DNA from: a virus
DNA: 29,572 bases
Reading direction: 5' to 3' (one strand)
Virus record (IMG/VR): IMGVR_UViG_3300042381_000509
Location: 1 to 29,572 of that record
In this document: one piece after another, positions 1 through 7,965 of the stretch
Numbering within the stretch: position 1 is the stretch's first letter
Layout of the letters: each line of letters starts with the position of its first letter
The notes under the pieces: generated by a model
What the model saw: the letters and a program-made list of their open reading frames with translations, nothing else
Databases searched by the model: none
Told to the model about the DNA's origin: nothing
Position numbers and translations under genes: made by a program

Positions 1-2228
1 GTAATGATGTCTGTACCAGCAGTTGCAGTTGGCGCAGAACCTCCGCTCCACATAATACCACCAGAGACAGCAGATCCGTTCACAGAACAAGCATCTCCGT
101 AAGTGTATGATGCGTTACCTGCAAGAACAGCAGTTACAGTAGTAACTTTGCTATTGTCTGTAGGTACGTTTGTGAACGCCCAAGTTGTTACAGCAGCACT
201 AAGAGCACCAAGTACAGCGTTTCCTAACGAGGTATCAACAGTCAATGTTCCAGTTGATGGAGCAAGTGATGTGTTGAACGCATTAGCAACAGTTTCGGTA
301 TATCGTTTAGCATGACAATTTCCTGCAACGTCAAGGTGTGCTGTAGGACTTGTTGTATTAACACCAAGATATCCACTTTCAGCAATTCTTACTCTCTCAC
401 CCCATGCTGTATTGTTGTATGTCCAGAATGTAATGGGTGTTCCAATGGTATTTGCAGCAGCTCCAATTATAGCAGCTCCATTTCCTGAGTTATCATACCC
501 GCAGATGACGCCCGGTCTGTTGCCTGTTGATTTTTGAAACTGAGCAACTGCTTTAAAGTTTCCACCACCTACGGTGAACTCTCCAGCACTTTGAACATCA
601 AGCATCATAATAGGAGTTGTTGCTACTCCAATTTTACCTGAAGAATCTATCGCAACAAGAGATGTGCCCGCACTGTTTTGTGCTTCAAACAAGTTTGCTG
701 TTTGCGATGCAGCACCCTTAACAATCACACCTTTGCGAGCAGCGGCAGTAGAGTTTACTTGAAATTTGGCCGCAGGTGCTGCTGTTAAATCAATTCCAAC
801 TCCAGCGGAACCGTTGGCTGTAACAAAGTTGAAACCGTGTCCAGTTCCACCCACACTAAAAGCCCAGCAAGACTTTCCAGTATCTCTGTCTATTGCAAGC
901 GTGTATTTACCAGCACCGTTGTCGAGAGATTCTGTAAAGAATAATCTTTCCTGGCTTGGCACAATACCAAAACATCGGTGAGTTTTGTTAAATCCAAATG
1001 TTGATGTAAAATATATTTGAGTGCCAATCGAGATCCAACCACCCGTAGAGTCGTTGGATACAGAGAAAATGGATTCATCCCACTGATTAGAAACGTTAAT
1101 ATATGTGCCGCTTGCACCAGTAGGTTGCAATATTCGCATTTTACCATCTTGGGCTATGCGCATTGTCTGAGTACCAGCACTGTTAAGAACTTCAAAGATT
1201 GGAGCACTTTGAGATGCAGCACCTTTAAGACTTAATGGTGTGGTTGCCGCAACATTGGCTTCTATAGTTCTTGTATTAACAAAGTTTGTACCGTTATGTG
1301 CAATGAAATGGCCCTTAGCAGCAGATGTAATAACAACGTCGCTAAGACCATCAAGATCTGATGCACCAGCAGCAGGTTTGTTAGTCAGATCATTATACGA
1401 TCCACTTGTTGCTACAGTTGCAAGAGTTGGCGCTCCAGTCAAACTGGCATAAGCTCCATCAAACAGTGTTGGCTTGCTAGTAAGGTCTGCATACACTCCA
1501 CTGAATGTACTATCAGCAGCATTTACCCAACCAAGACCATCATACTTGAGAACTTGTCCAGACGATGGTGTGGTAATAGCAACTTCACCCAAATCGGAAA
1601 GATTTGGTGCAGAAGCACTTTGTAATGTGCCGATATCGCCTTCTAGTGCTGTTACTCGCGTATCAAGACCTGATACATCAGATGCAACATCACCAATTTG
1701 TCCAGCAACAGTTGTAGCAAAATTTTCGTCATTGCCCAACGCAGCCGAAAGTTCATTGAGTGTATCTAATACAGCAGGCGCGCTATTAACAACACCAGCT
1801 ACAGCAGTATCAACGTATGTCTCACTTGCAAGACCAACAACACTAGGTATGGTTGGCTTGTTTGCAAGATCGCCATAATCTCCACTAAAGAGTGAAGGTT
1901 TATTGGTAAGATCAGTATACGAACCACTTGTTGCTACTGATGCAAGAGATGCGCTATCAGCTTTACCAGCTACGGCAGTATCAACGTATGTCTCACTTGC
2001 AAGACCAACAACACTAGGTATTGATGGCTTATCTGATAGATCGTTATATGAACCACTTGTTGCTACTGATGCAAGATTTCCTGCGTCAGCTTTTGCAGCA
2101 ACGTCTGTTTGAAGAGTTGCAACATCGCTCTGGAGAGTGTCGAGAACACCAGACACTTCTGGTGCTAAGTCTACAAGTTCAACCGAGCCGTCTTTTAATT
2201 GTTTTCCTGAAACTTCTGTCTTTGACAT
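1..2228 (-). CDS. Tail fibre protein, modular, C-terminal end cut off by the window edge
   Basis: A frame of 742 residues is open from the ATG at 2228 to the left edge with no stop, so the gene continues outside. An AGGAT ribosome-binding site (2236-2240) sits 7 nt before the ATG. Domains seen: a short N-terminal segment (1-50) unlike the anchor of the next two fibres; YxDLxxKP repeats (about 61-68, 104-111, 118-125, 247-253, 278-285); a SAPAVLDTLNEL module (149-180) also found in the 880-aa fibre; two modules of the GQVLKYDG/GHFIAHNG type (207-237, 288-320); two KGAASQ..NSAGT beta modules (335-366, 504-534); and a C-terminal domain from about 635 with Gly/Ser/Thr-rich strands. Such modules are typical of trimeric marine phage fibres. 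The sequence reached at the edge looks like the last domain, so I infer that little is missing. The receptor is unknown. Confidence 0.85.
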   Translation of the reverse strand, partial: MSKTEVSGKQLKDGSVELVDLAPEVSGVLDTLQSDVATLQTDVAAKADAGNLASVATSGSYNDLSDKPSIPSVVGLASETYVDTAVAGKADSASLASVATSGSYTDLTNKPSLFSGDYGDLANKPTIPSVVGLASETYVDTAVAGVVNSAPAVLDTLNELSAALGNDENFATTVAGQIGDVASDVSGLDTRVTALEGDIGTLQSASAPNLSDLGEVAITTPSSGQVLKYDGLGWVNAADSTFSGVYADLTSKPTLFDGAYASLTGAPTLATVATSGSYNDLTNKPAAGASDLDGLSDVVITSAAKGHFIAHNGTNFVNTRTIEANVAATTPLSLKGAASQSAPIFEVLNSAGTQTMRIAQDGKMRILQPTGASGTYINVSNQWDESIFSVSNDSTGGWISIGTQIYFTSTFGFNKTHRCFGIVPSQERLFFTESLDNGAGKYTLAIDRDTGKSCWAFSVGGTGHGFNFVTANGSAGVGIDLTAAPAAKFQVNSTAAARKGVIVKGAASQTANLFEAQNSAGTSLVAIDSSGKIGVATTPIMMLDVQSAGEFTVGGGNFKAVAQFQKSTGNRPGVICGYDNSGNGAAIIGAAANTIGTPITFWTYNNTAWGERVRIAESGYLGVNTTSPTAHLDVAGNCHAKRYTETVANAFNTSLAPSTGTLTVDTSLGNAVLGALSAAVTTWAFTNVPTDNSKVTTVTAVLAGNASYTYGDACSVNGSAVSGGIMWSGGSAPTATAGTDII
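1804..2021. repeat. Perfect 47-bp direct repeat inside a fibre gene
   Basis: Positions 1804-1850 and 1975-2021 are identical (47 bp, 171 bp apart, a whole number of codons). They encode two copies of a PSVVGLASETYVDTAVAG-type segment in the partial fibre protein. In-frame repeats of this kind allow recombination that changes the number of fibre modules without a frameshift; that consequence is inference. Confidence 0.9.
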
Positions 2229-2260
2229 GATAGTTATCCTATTTACCTAAAATCTTAAAC

Positions 2261-2268
2261 TATTTATT
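2261..2268 (-). promoter_or_regulatory. T4-type late promoter (AATAAATA)
   Basis: On the minus strand the sequence reads AATAAATA, one base from the T4 late consensus TATAAATA and matching the relaxed NATAAATA form. It overlaps the TAA stop of the 558-aa fibre gene and ends 32 nt before the ATG of the next fibre gene, the spacing expected of a late promoter with a short leader. It would be read by a phage gp55-like sigma factor, which is not in this window. Confidence 0.65.
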
Positions 2269-3943
2269 AAACGAAATAATATACAACAAGTTTCCAACCA
2301 GCATCAGGTGCGGTGTTGAATGTAATAGTACCACCCGAAATTGTGTAGTCGTCACCAGCACCAGAAAACTGTAACAATCCGTTCAAGAACACTTGCTCAG
2401 TACCAGCTACAGCAGGCGCATTTGATATTGTAAATGTTACGTTTGTGCCATTAACACTACCAGAAGGAACTTCTTTAACTGGTGTGTATATTGTTGGTTT
2501 GCCAGACAAGCTTGCGTACGCACCATCAAACAAAGATGGCTTGTTAGTAAGATCGTCATACGAACCACTGAATAGGATCGGCTTACCAGTCAAACTTGAG
2601 TATGGAATGTTTGGTATATCTCTTCCATCAATGTTGATTCGTTTACCAGCACCAAGATTAGTCCAGTACAATGTACTGGATGTTGGCATACTTTCATTTT
2701 CGTAATTTGCAACGTAAATGTTTCCGTTGTCGTATACGATGTCACCAATTAAATATCTTGTTCCATCAGCTATAGTGTGATTTGCAGACCATTGGTGAGC
2801 AGCTAATGCTATAGTTGGTTTGTTGCTAAGATCGTCATATGAGCCACTGAACAAACTGGGTTTGTCAGTGAGACTTGCATATACACCATCAAACAGAGTT
2901 GGCTTGCTGGTAAGGTCTGTATAAGAACCACTGAACAAGCTAGGCTTATCAGTAAGATTGTTATACGAAGTTACAGGAGCTGGAGCATTTTCAAGAGTAG
3001 TAACACGAGAACTAAGAGCACTATCAGCACTTGTTCTTGCAGATGTTTCAGACTGAAGTCCATCTTCAATAACACCAACACGAAGATCCATAGCAACATC
3101 AGCAGCTTCAAGAGCAGTGATGTCACCTTCAGTAGCAGTAACTCTATTTCCGATAGAAGTGATGCTAGTTTGAACGGATGTTACTGTGGTGCTAAGAGCA
3201 CTATCGGCAGCAGCACGAGTCGATGACTCAGATGATAATCCAGATTGAAGTGTGCTAACACTTGCCTGAAGAGAAGACACACTTGCTTCAACAGCACCAA
3301 CGTCACCTTCAAGAGCAGTGATGTCACCTTCGGCTGAAGTTAAACGTGCATTTACTCCAGATAAATCACTATCAAGAGAACTGACATCACCTTGTGCAGA
3401 AAACAACTCACTTTCAGCAGTTGTTAATCGAGAATTAAACTGATTAAGAGTGTTTGTTATGTCTAAGCTAACTACAACAGCATCAGTAACATAGTTTACA
3501 AGCACTACATCTCCACTTTGTGGAGCAAGAGTAAACGTAATGGTTGAACCATCAACAACGTAATCAGAGTTTGCTCCAGCATTAAGAAGCGAACCGTTTA
3601 TGAACACTTGCTCAGTGCCAAGATTTGGTGCACCAGCGAGTGTAAAATTTGTGTTTGTTCCATTGATTGTGCCAGATGGAATTTCTCTAGTTATTGTAGT
3701 ACCACTAGAAATAGCATCAAGATCAACTTTACGAACAGCGTCGTTGTCGTCTATAGGCGCACCAACATTTTTAATTTGATTGCTATTGAAGTCAAAGTCG
3801 CCAGTTGCAACTACCGAACCATCTCTTTTTAAGAGTTCTGATCCGTCTTTGAGTTTGTTGAGTTCGATTGATCCATCGGTGATTTGTGCATTCCCGATGG
3901 TAATGTTTTTGATTTGTTTATTACCACGAATCTGTGTTGACAT
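2267..3943 (-). CDS. Tail fibre protein with carbohydrate-binding-type module (558 aa)
   Basis: The N-terminal anchor (about 5-75), with the signature ELLKRDGSV, is shared with the 880-aa fibre and probably attaches both to the same baseplate site. Next come a beta module (85-155) built around IPSGTINGTN and EQVFINGSL, and a coiled-coil stretch (about 158-322) rich in TAEGDITALE-type repeats. YxxLTxKP repeats (about 327-378 and 448-485) flank a compact domain at 383-430. That domain has W385, Y397, G400-D401, V403, Y410 and W427 in the order seen in CBM5/12 chitin-binding-type modules. The protein ends with a second copy of the PSG-NG beta module (489-558). The role inferred is a trimeric host-recognition fibre. 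The ribosome-binding site is weak (GGA). Which domain binds the host is not shown by the sequence. Confidence 0.9.
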   Translation of the reverse strand: MSTQIRGNKQIKNITIGNAQITDGSIELNKLKDGSELLKRDGSVVATGDFDFNSNQIKNVGAPIDDNDAVRKVDLDAISSGTTITREIPSGTINGTNTNFTLAGAPNLGTEQVFINGSLLNAGANSDYVVDGSTITFTLAPQSGDVVLVNYVTDAVVVSLDITNTLNQFNSRLTTAESELFSAQGDVSSLDSDLSGVNARLTSAEGDITALEGDVGAVEASVSSLQASVSTLQSGLSSESSTRAAADSALSTTVTSVQTSITSIGNRVTATEGDITALEAADVAMDLRVGVIEDGLQSETSARTSADSALSSRVTTLENAPAPVTSYNNLTDKPSLFSGSYTDLTSKPTLFDGVYASLTDKPSLFSGSYDDLSNKPTIALAAHQWSANHTIADGTRYLIGDIVYDNGNIYVANYENESMPTSSTLYWTNLGAGKRINIDGRDIPNIPYSSLTGKPILFSGSYDDLTNKPSLFDGAYASLSGKPTIYTPVKEVPSGSVNGTNVTFTISNAPAVAGTEQVFLNGLLQFSGAGDDYTISGGTITFNTAPDAGWKLVVYYFV

Positions 3944-4080
3944 GTTCGTTGTTCCGTTAAGTAAAGTTCGTTTCTAAAAATTTGTTTGGTAATATTATAG
4001 TTTTACACTGTAAGAAGTGTGAGGGTGGTGCCCCACTAGGTAGGGCACCACACTTTTTAGTATTTAACTACTAAGGTCAA
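3944..4080. other. 137-bp intergenic region between two fibre genes
   Basis: It contains a strong hairpin (4025-4051), a minus-strand TATAAT hexamer (3994-3999) without a convincing -35 box, and GTTAAATA (4061-4068, minus strand), two bases off the late consensus. Any of these could serve the 558-aa fibre gene, but none is as good as the late promoters elsewhere in the window. I see no ORF of interest here. Confidence 0.5.
4025..4058 (+). terminator. Hairpin followed by T-run, oriented on the plus strand
   Basis: GTGGTGCCC (4025-4033) pairs perfectly with GGGCACCAC (4043-4051) around a 9-nt loop, and ACTTTTT follows on the plus strand. This is the form of an intrinsic terminator for rightward transcripts, that is antisense to every gene here. 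Read leftward, the stem is followed by CCTCACACTT, which has no U-run. It may still slow leftward transcription after the 880-aa fibre gene, so the direction of action is uncertain. Confidence 0.5.
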
Positions 4081-6723
4081 TTAAGCCTTCATGTAGCTAA
4101 CACGAATACGATCTCCACTCACAGGAGCGACAGCAAATGTTACTGTTCCACCAGAGATAGAGTAGTCGTTTCCAATTCCAGGCTCTTGCAAGAGACCGTT
4201 CAGATACACATGCTCGCTGTTTAACACAGGAGTAAATGCAAGTGAGAAGTCAGCATTGCTGCCGTTGATTGAACCACTTGGAGACTCACGAGTGATAACA
4301 TTTGCAACGTAGAGTACAGTTGACTCAAGCGCAGCAATATCAGACTCAGCAGTATCCATGCGTCCTTCAAGAGCAGACACATCAGAATCAAGTGCAGCCT
4401 CAGCAGCCATAGCTCTCGACTCTTCTGCATCGATATTACCTTGAAGGGTAACGTCAGCAGCAGAACGAGCAGATGCTTCAGCACTAACAGCAGCAGCACG
4501 AGCAACTTCTTCTGCATCAACTTCGGCTTGAAGAGCAGCCTCAGCAGCCATAGCTCTCGACTCTTCTGCATCGATATTACCTTGAAGGGTAACGTCAGCA
4601 GCAGAACGAGCAGATGCTTCAGCACTAACAGCAGCAGCACGAGCAGACTCTTCAGCATCAATTTCAGCTTGAAGAGCAGCTTCAGCAGCAAGAGCACGAG
4701 TCTCTTCTGCATCAACGTCAGCAGCACGATTGGTTACTTCTGATGCAAGGTCAGCAGCAACATCAGAAATGTCTGATGCAAGTCCAGCCTCAGCAGCCAT
4801 AGCTCTTGTCTCTTCATCGGAGATATCCGACGCAAGTCCAGCTTCAGCAGCCATTGCACGAGTTTCTTCTGCATCGATATTACCTTGAAGGGTAACGTCA
4901 GCAGCAGCACGAGCAGACTCTTCAGCATCAATTTCAACTTGAAGAGCAGCTTCAGCACCCATTGCACGAGTCTCTTCTGCATCGATATTACCTTGAAGGG
5001 TAACGTCAGCAGCAGCTCTAGCAACTTCTTCTGCATCAACTTCAGCTTGAACAGCAGCTTCAGCAGCCATTGCACGAGTTTCCTCAGCAGCAAGGTCAGC
5101 AGCTACAGCACCAATTTGTCCAGCTATAGTAGCTGCAAAGTTCTCGTCACCACCAAGGGCATCGGAGAGTTCTTTGAGTGTGTCAAGTACAGCAGGAGCA
5201 CTGTTCACAAGAGCAGCAATCTCTGTATCTGTGTAGCTATTAGCACTTGCAAGTACAACAACATCAGCAGCGATGTAGTCAGCTTCTACAGCATCGATGT
5301 TGCCTTGAAGAACAAGGTCAGCAGCGGCACGAGCAGCTTCTTCAGCATCGACTTCAGCTTGAACACCTGCTACAGCACTAATGCGAGCAGACTCTTCAGC
5401 AGCAATGTCAGAAGCCAAATCAGCTTCAGCAGCAAGAGCACGAGTCTCTTCGGCGTTTACATCTGCAACACGAGCTGTTACTTCTGATGCAAGATCAGCA
5501 GCAACGTCGGCAATATCAGATGCAAGTCCAGCCTCAGCAGCAAGAGCACGAGTCTCTTCGTCACCAATGTCTACACCAAGAGCAACCTCAGCAGCTTCAG
5601 CACGAGCTTGTTCAGCATTTACATCAGCAATACGAGCAGCAGTCTCAGCAGCAAGGTCAGCAGCAAGATCTGCGTCACCATCAGCACGAGCAACTTCTTC
5701 TGCATCAATCTCGGCTTGAAGAGCAGCTTCAGCAGCTTCAGCACGAGCTTGTTCAGCATTTACATCAGCAATACGAGCAGACTCTTCGTCAGCAATGTCC
5801 GATGCAAGTCCAGCTTCAGCAGCCATAGCGCGAGACTCTTCATCATCGATGTTACCCTGAAGAACAACTTCAGCAGCAGCAGCACGAACTTCTTCTGCGT
5901 CAATTTCAGCTTGAAGAGCACTGTCACCAGCAATACGAGCAGACTCTTCGTCAGCAATGTCTGATGCAAGTCCAGCCTCAGCAGCCATAGCGCGAGACTC
6001 TTCGTCAGCAAGATCAGATGCAAGTGCACTGTCAGCATTTTGACGAGCAGTTGTCTCAGCAGCAAGACCGTTCTCAAGATCAGTTACACGACCATCAAGA
6101 ACAACATCAGCAGCTTCAAGAGCAGTGATGTCAGACTCAGCTTGATCCATGCGAGTGTCAAGAGCAGCCTCAGCAGCCATTGCACGAGTTTCCTCAGCAG
6201 CAAGGTCAGCTTGTGTGCCGTCTAATTCTGATTGAAGAGCAGAAACAGCAGCAACACGTGCAGACTCTTCGTCAGCAATGTCTGATGCAAGTCCAGCCTC
6301 AGCAGCGCCAGCGCGAGTAACTTCAGCAGCAAGTCCAGCTTCGAGAGAGCTAATGTCTCCTTCAGCAGTTGTCATGCGACCTTCGAGAGAGTCAATATCT
6401 CCCTCAGCAGTTGTCATGCGACCTTCGATAGCATCAAGTCTTGGATCGAGATCGTCCTGTACTTGAGCACGAAGAGTCTCTAAGCCGTCATCAACGTATT
6501 GTTTGTTAGCAGCATCGCCAGAAGCAGTTGGAGCCAATACGTTTACAACTTTGTGCGATCCAGCATCTACGGTACCTGTAAAAGCTACAGAACCGTCACG
6601 TTTAATGAGTTCTGCGCCTTCGGCGAGTTTTGAAAGTTCAATACCAGCATTAGAAGCAATTTCTACGTTGGTAATCGAACCAGTTTTAATTTGTGTATTA
6701 CCACGAATTTTGGTTATAGCCAT
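4081..6723 (-). CDS. Long alpha-helical rod tail fibre protein (880 aa)
   Basis: The anchor (about 3-77, signature AELIKRDGSV, ending in ANKQYVDDG) matches the 558-aa fibre. Residues about 85-800 are an almost unbroken acidic, alanine-rich helix built from 18-residue units such as LQGNIDAEESRAMAAEAA, with some 29-residue (18+11) units near the end. The one clear break is at about 490-538, where the SAPAVLDTLKELSDAL module occurs, also present in the left-edge fibre. The C-terminus (811-880) is the PSG-NG beta module found twice in the 558-aa fibre, with HVYLNGLLQ and DYSISGGT. I infer a trimeric coiled-coil shaft carrying a small beta tip. AGGA stands 11 nt before the ATG. An imperfect late promoter (6907-6914) lies 183 nt upstream, leaving a long leader. 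The very low residue diversity makes homology searches prone to false coiled-coil hits. Confidence 0.9.
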   Translation of the reverse strand: MAITKIRGNTQIKTGSITNVEIASNAGIELSKLAEGAELIKRDGSVAFTGTVDAGSHKVVNVLAPTASGDAANKQYVDDGLETLRAQVQDDLDPRLDAIEGRMTTAEGDIDSLEGRMTTAEGDISSLEAGLAAEVTRAGAAEAGLASDIADEESARVAAVSALQSELDGTQADLAAEETRAMAAEAALDTRMDQAESDITALEAADVVLDGRVTDLENGLAAETTARQNADSALASDLADEESRAMAAEAGLASDIADEESARIAGDSALQAEIDAEEVRAAAAEVVLQGNIDDEESRAMAAEAGLASDIADEESARIADVNAEQARAEAAEAALQAEIDAEEVARADGDADLAADLAAETAARIADVNAEQARAEAAEVALGVDIGDEETRALAAEAGLASDIADVAADLASEVTARVADVNAEETRALAAEADLASDIAAEESARISAVAGVQAEVDAEEAARAAADLVLQGNIDAVEADYIAADVVVLASANSYTDTEIAALVNSAPAVLDTLKELSDALGGDENFAATIAGQIGAVAADLAAEETRAMAAEAAVQAEVDAEEVARAAADVTLQGNIDAEETRAMGAEAALQVEIDAEESARAAADVTLQGNIDAEETRAMAAEAGLASDISDEETRAMAAEAGLASDISDVAADLASEVTNRAADVDAEETRALAAEAALQAEIDAEESARAAAVSAEASARSAADVTLQGNIDAEESRAMAAEAALQAEVDAEEVARAAAVSAEASARSAADVTLQGNIDAEESRAMAAEAALDSDVSALEGRMDTAESDIAALESTVLYVANVITRESPSGSINGSNADFSLAFTPVLNSEHVYLNGLLQEPGIGNDYSISGGTVTFAVAPVSGDRIRVSYMKA
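4394..4645. repeat. Perfect 111-bp direct repeat in the rod-fibre gene
   Basis: Positions 4394-4504 are identical to 4535-4645, with an offset of 141 bp (47 codons, equal to one 18- plus one 29-residue unit). Flanking bases differ on both sides (4393/4534 and 4505/4646). Shorter copies of the same units recur at about 4870-4900 and 4980-5010. Identity at synonymous positions as well suggests a recent duplication rather than only protein-level constraint. Confidence 0.92.
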
Positions 6724-6812
6724 TTGATTTATTCCTATAAGAATAATGGTGTTTAATTGTTAAAATAGCGAATGTCAATTCAGTCAAGAGCATTACTAAG
6801 AAGATTCATGCT

Positions 6813-6834
6813 CGCAAGCTATAACATAGCTGCG
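6813..6834. promoter_or_regulatory. Palindrome/hairpin in the leader of the rod-fibre gene
   Basis: AGCTAT (6817-6822) and ATAGCT (6826-6831) form a perfect inverted repeat around AAC. It is extended by CGC (6813-6815) and GCG (6832-6834) with one bulged A, giving nine pairs in all. It lies about 90-110 nt upstream of the ATG at 6723 and is not followed by a T-run on either strand, so it is not a terminator. It could be an mRNA structure in the leader or a protein-binding palindrome; the function is unknown. Confidence 0.5.
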
Positions 6835-6906
6835 AAATAACTTTGACAAATCAGTTTGAAAGGATGATGTATTGAATATCGAAGTGAATATACGATGTTA
6901 TGATAT

Positions 6907-6914
6907 TATTTATG
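6907..6914 (-). promoter_or_regulatory. T4-type late promoter (CATAAATA)
   Basis: The minus strand reads CATAAATA, one base from TATAAATA. It lies between the 333-aa and 880-aa genes. Unlike the other late promoters here, it is far from its gene, 183 nt from the ATG at 6723, which predicts a leader of about 170 nt. Confidence 0.6.
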
Positions 6915-6935
6915 CTCCGAAGAAGCACTTTTTCC

Positions 6936-6958
6936 AAAAATATCCAAAAATTTTGGAT
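6936..6958 (-). terminator. Weak intrinsic terminator after the 333-aa fibre gene
   Basis: Just past the TAG at 6963-6965, the minus strand carries a perfect inverted repeat, ATCCAAAA and TTTTGGAT (6942-6958), followed by ATTTTT (6936-6941). The stem has only two G-C pairs per arm, so it would be weak. The position between a gene end and the next late promoter favours a real role, but an AT-rich chance palindrome cannot be excluded. Confidence 0.35.
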
Positions 6959-6962
6959 TTAG

Positions 6963-7964
6963 CTATCTTTTAGCGATATACTCGAAGGAAGCCTCAATTG
7001 TGACTACTCCCAGAGTGTAGTTTACCCCAAATTGGCGGTAAACATCGACAGCGTTAGCAGAACCCCAGCTCAGAATGCCACTTTCTATAGAATCATCAGT
7101 CTTAATAACGACAGAACCGCCTATAATTGTACTTTCTGTTGGTAAATTGCTAGGCAATGCAAAACGAACCTTGTTGTTAGCTGTTCCTGCAAGAGTTGTA
7201 GTGAACTTTACACGAACTTTAACTGGAGCACCGTTAGTTGAGTCTGGATTTCCTTGAACCATGTGTGTTGCTTCTATAATGTTGGTAGAAACAGCACTCA
7301 TAGCACCACTTCCAGTCACTGCAACGTTACTATTATCAAATGTTGTAAATGACAAATCAAGTTTTGATGTTGCAACTGAGTTTTGTTTAAGTTTTTCAGT
7401 TGTAATCGTATCATCATCAATCGCAGTCAATGACAGTTTTTGAATTCCCGCAAATACATGAACATCAAATCGGTCTTCTACAACAGGAGCAATAGCTAAT
7501 GCAATAGAAGCACCGTCGGTTGTAATGGTAAAGTCAGTTCCATGACTAAGTTGTGTGCCATTCTTTGATACAATAATACCATGTTCTGTCAAATGAACAT
7601 CTGATGTAATAAAAATTGTTGTTTGTGTTGTGTTAGTAAATTGAACAAGAAGTGGCTTCTTTTCAAGAGGTACTGGAACAGAAAGTTGACGTCCCAAATA
7701 TAACACATACAATCGTTCAGTATATGTTCCGTCATTATCAAATGTTTCAAACGTAAGCTGGATTGCAGTACCACCATCTACGAGACTGTAATCTACACCA
7801 GGCTCAAGTATTTTTGAACCACCAGCAATCTCGTACACAACAAGAATAGAAGTTTCGTACCCAACTTTGTAGTCGAGAGAAAATTTTGTTCTGCCAGCCA
7901 CAAGTTCAAGAGATTGTTTCTCGTACAAGCCGTATGGTGAATTTGATCCAATATACTTGCCCAT
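6963..7964 (-). CDS. Fibre or fibre-connector protein, beta-rich (333 aa)
   Basis: Two N-terminal beta modules can be seen (about 12-98 and 104-177). The first, with SLELVAGRTKFSLDY, ILEPGVDYSLVDGG and LYVLYLGRQL, resembles part of the N-terminal region of the neighbouring 910-aa fibre (ILEPEIDYNL, AYVLHRGEA). Both proteins also open with a similar YIG/YIGN start. A linker at 178-205 carries the TITTEKLKQNSVATSKL pattern common before fibre shafts, and a C-terminal beta domain (209-333) has no motif I recognise. It starts one base after the stop of the 910-aa gene, with AGGT as a possible ribosome-binding site. I infer a structural protein attached next to the 910-aa fibre. It might be a connector or a short fibre; no enzymatic motif is visible. 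Confidence 0.8.
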   Translation of the reverse strand: MGKYIGSNSPYGLYEKQSLELVAGRTKFSLDYKVGYETSILVVYEIAGGSKILEPGVDYSLVDGGTAIQLTFETFDNDGTYTERLYVLYLGRQLSVPVPLEKKPLLVQFTNTTQTTIFITSDVHLTEHGIIVSKNGTQLSHGTDFTITTDGASIALAIAPVVEDRFDVHVFAGIQKLSLTAIDDDTITTEKLKQNSVATSKLDLSFTTFDNSNVAVTGSGAMSAVSTNIIEATHMVQGNPDSTNGAPVKVRVKFTTTLAGTANNKVRFALPSNLPTESTIIGGSVVIKTDDSIESGILSWGSANAVDVYRQFGVNYTLGVVTIEASFEYIAKR

Positions 7965-7965
7965 A

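Noticed and set aside
4885-5487. Long plus-strand open frames opposite the rod-fibre gene (for example 200 residues, Ser/Cys-rich)
   Set aside because: They mirror the low-complexity repeats of the minus-strand gene; there is no ribosome-binding site or promoter, and the composition is unlike a real protein.
4081-6723. AGC-rich triplet runs as a DNA microsatellite
   Set aside because: They are explained by alanine codons in the 18-residue protein repeats; no uninterrupted triplet tract of note was seen.
6760-6850. TTGACA, TTGACT and TTGTCA hexamers on the minus strand in the rod-fibre leader, as possible -35 boxes
   Set aside because: None has a convincing -10 box at 16-18 nt (the nearest are TAAACA, TTTAAC and TATGTT).
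6913-6927. TGCTCC/GAAGCA hairpin followed by CTTTTT on the plus strand
   Set aside because: The plus-strand stem has a C-A mismatch and is six pairs at most. On the minus strand it pairs better but has no T-run. It overlaps the late promoter.
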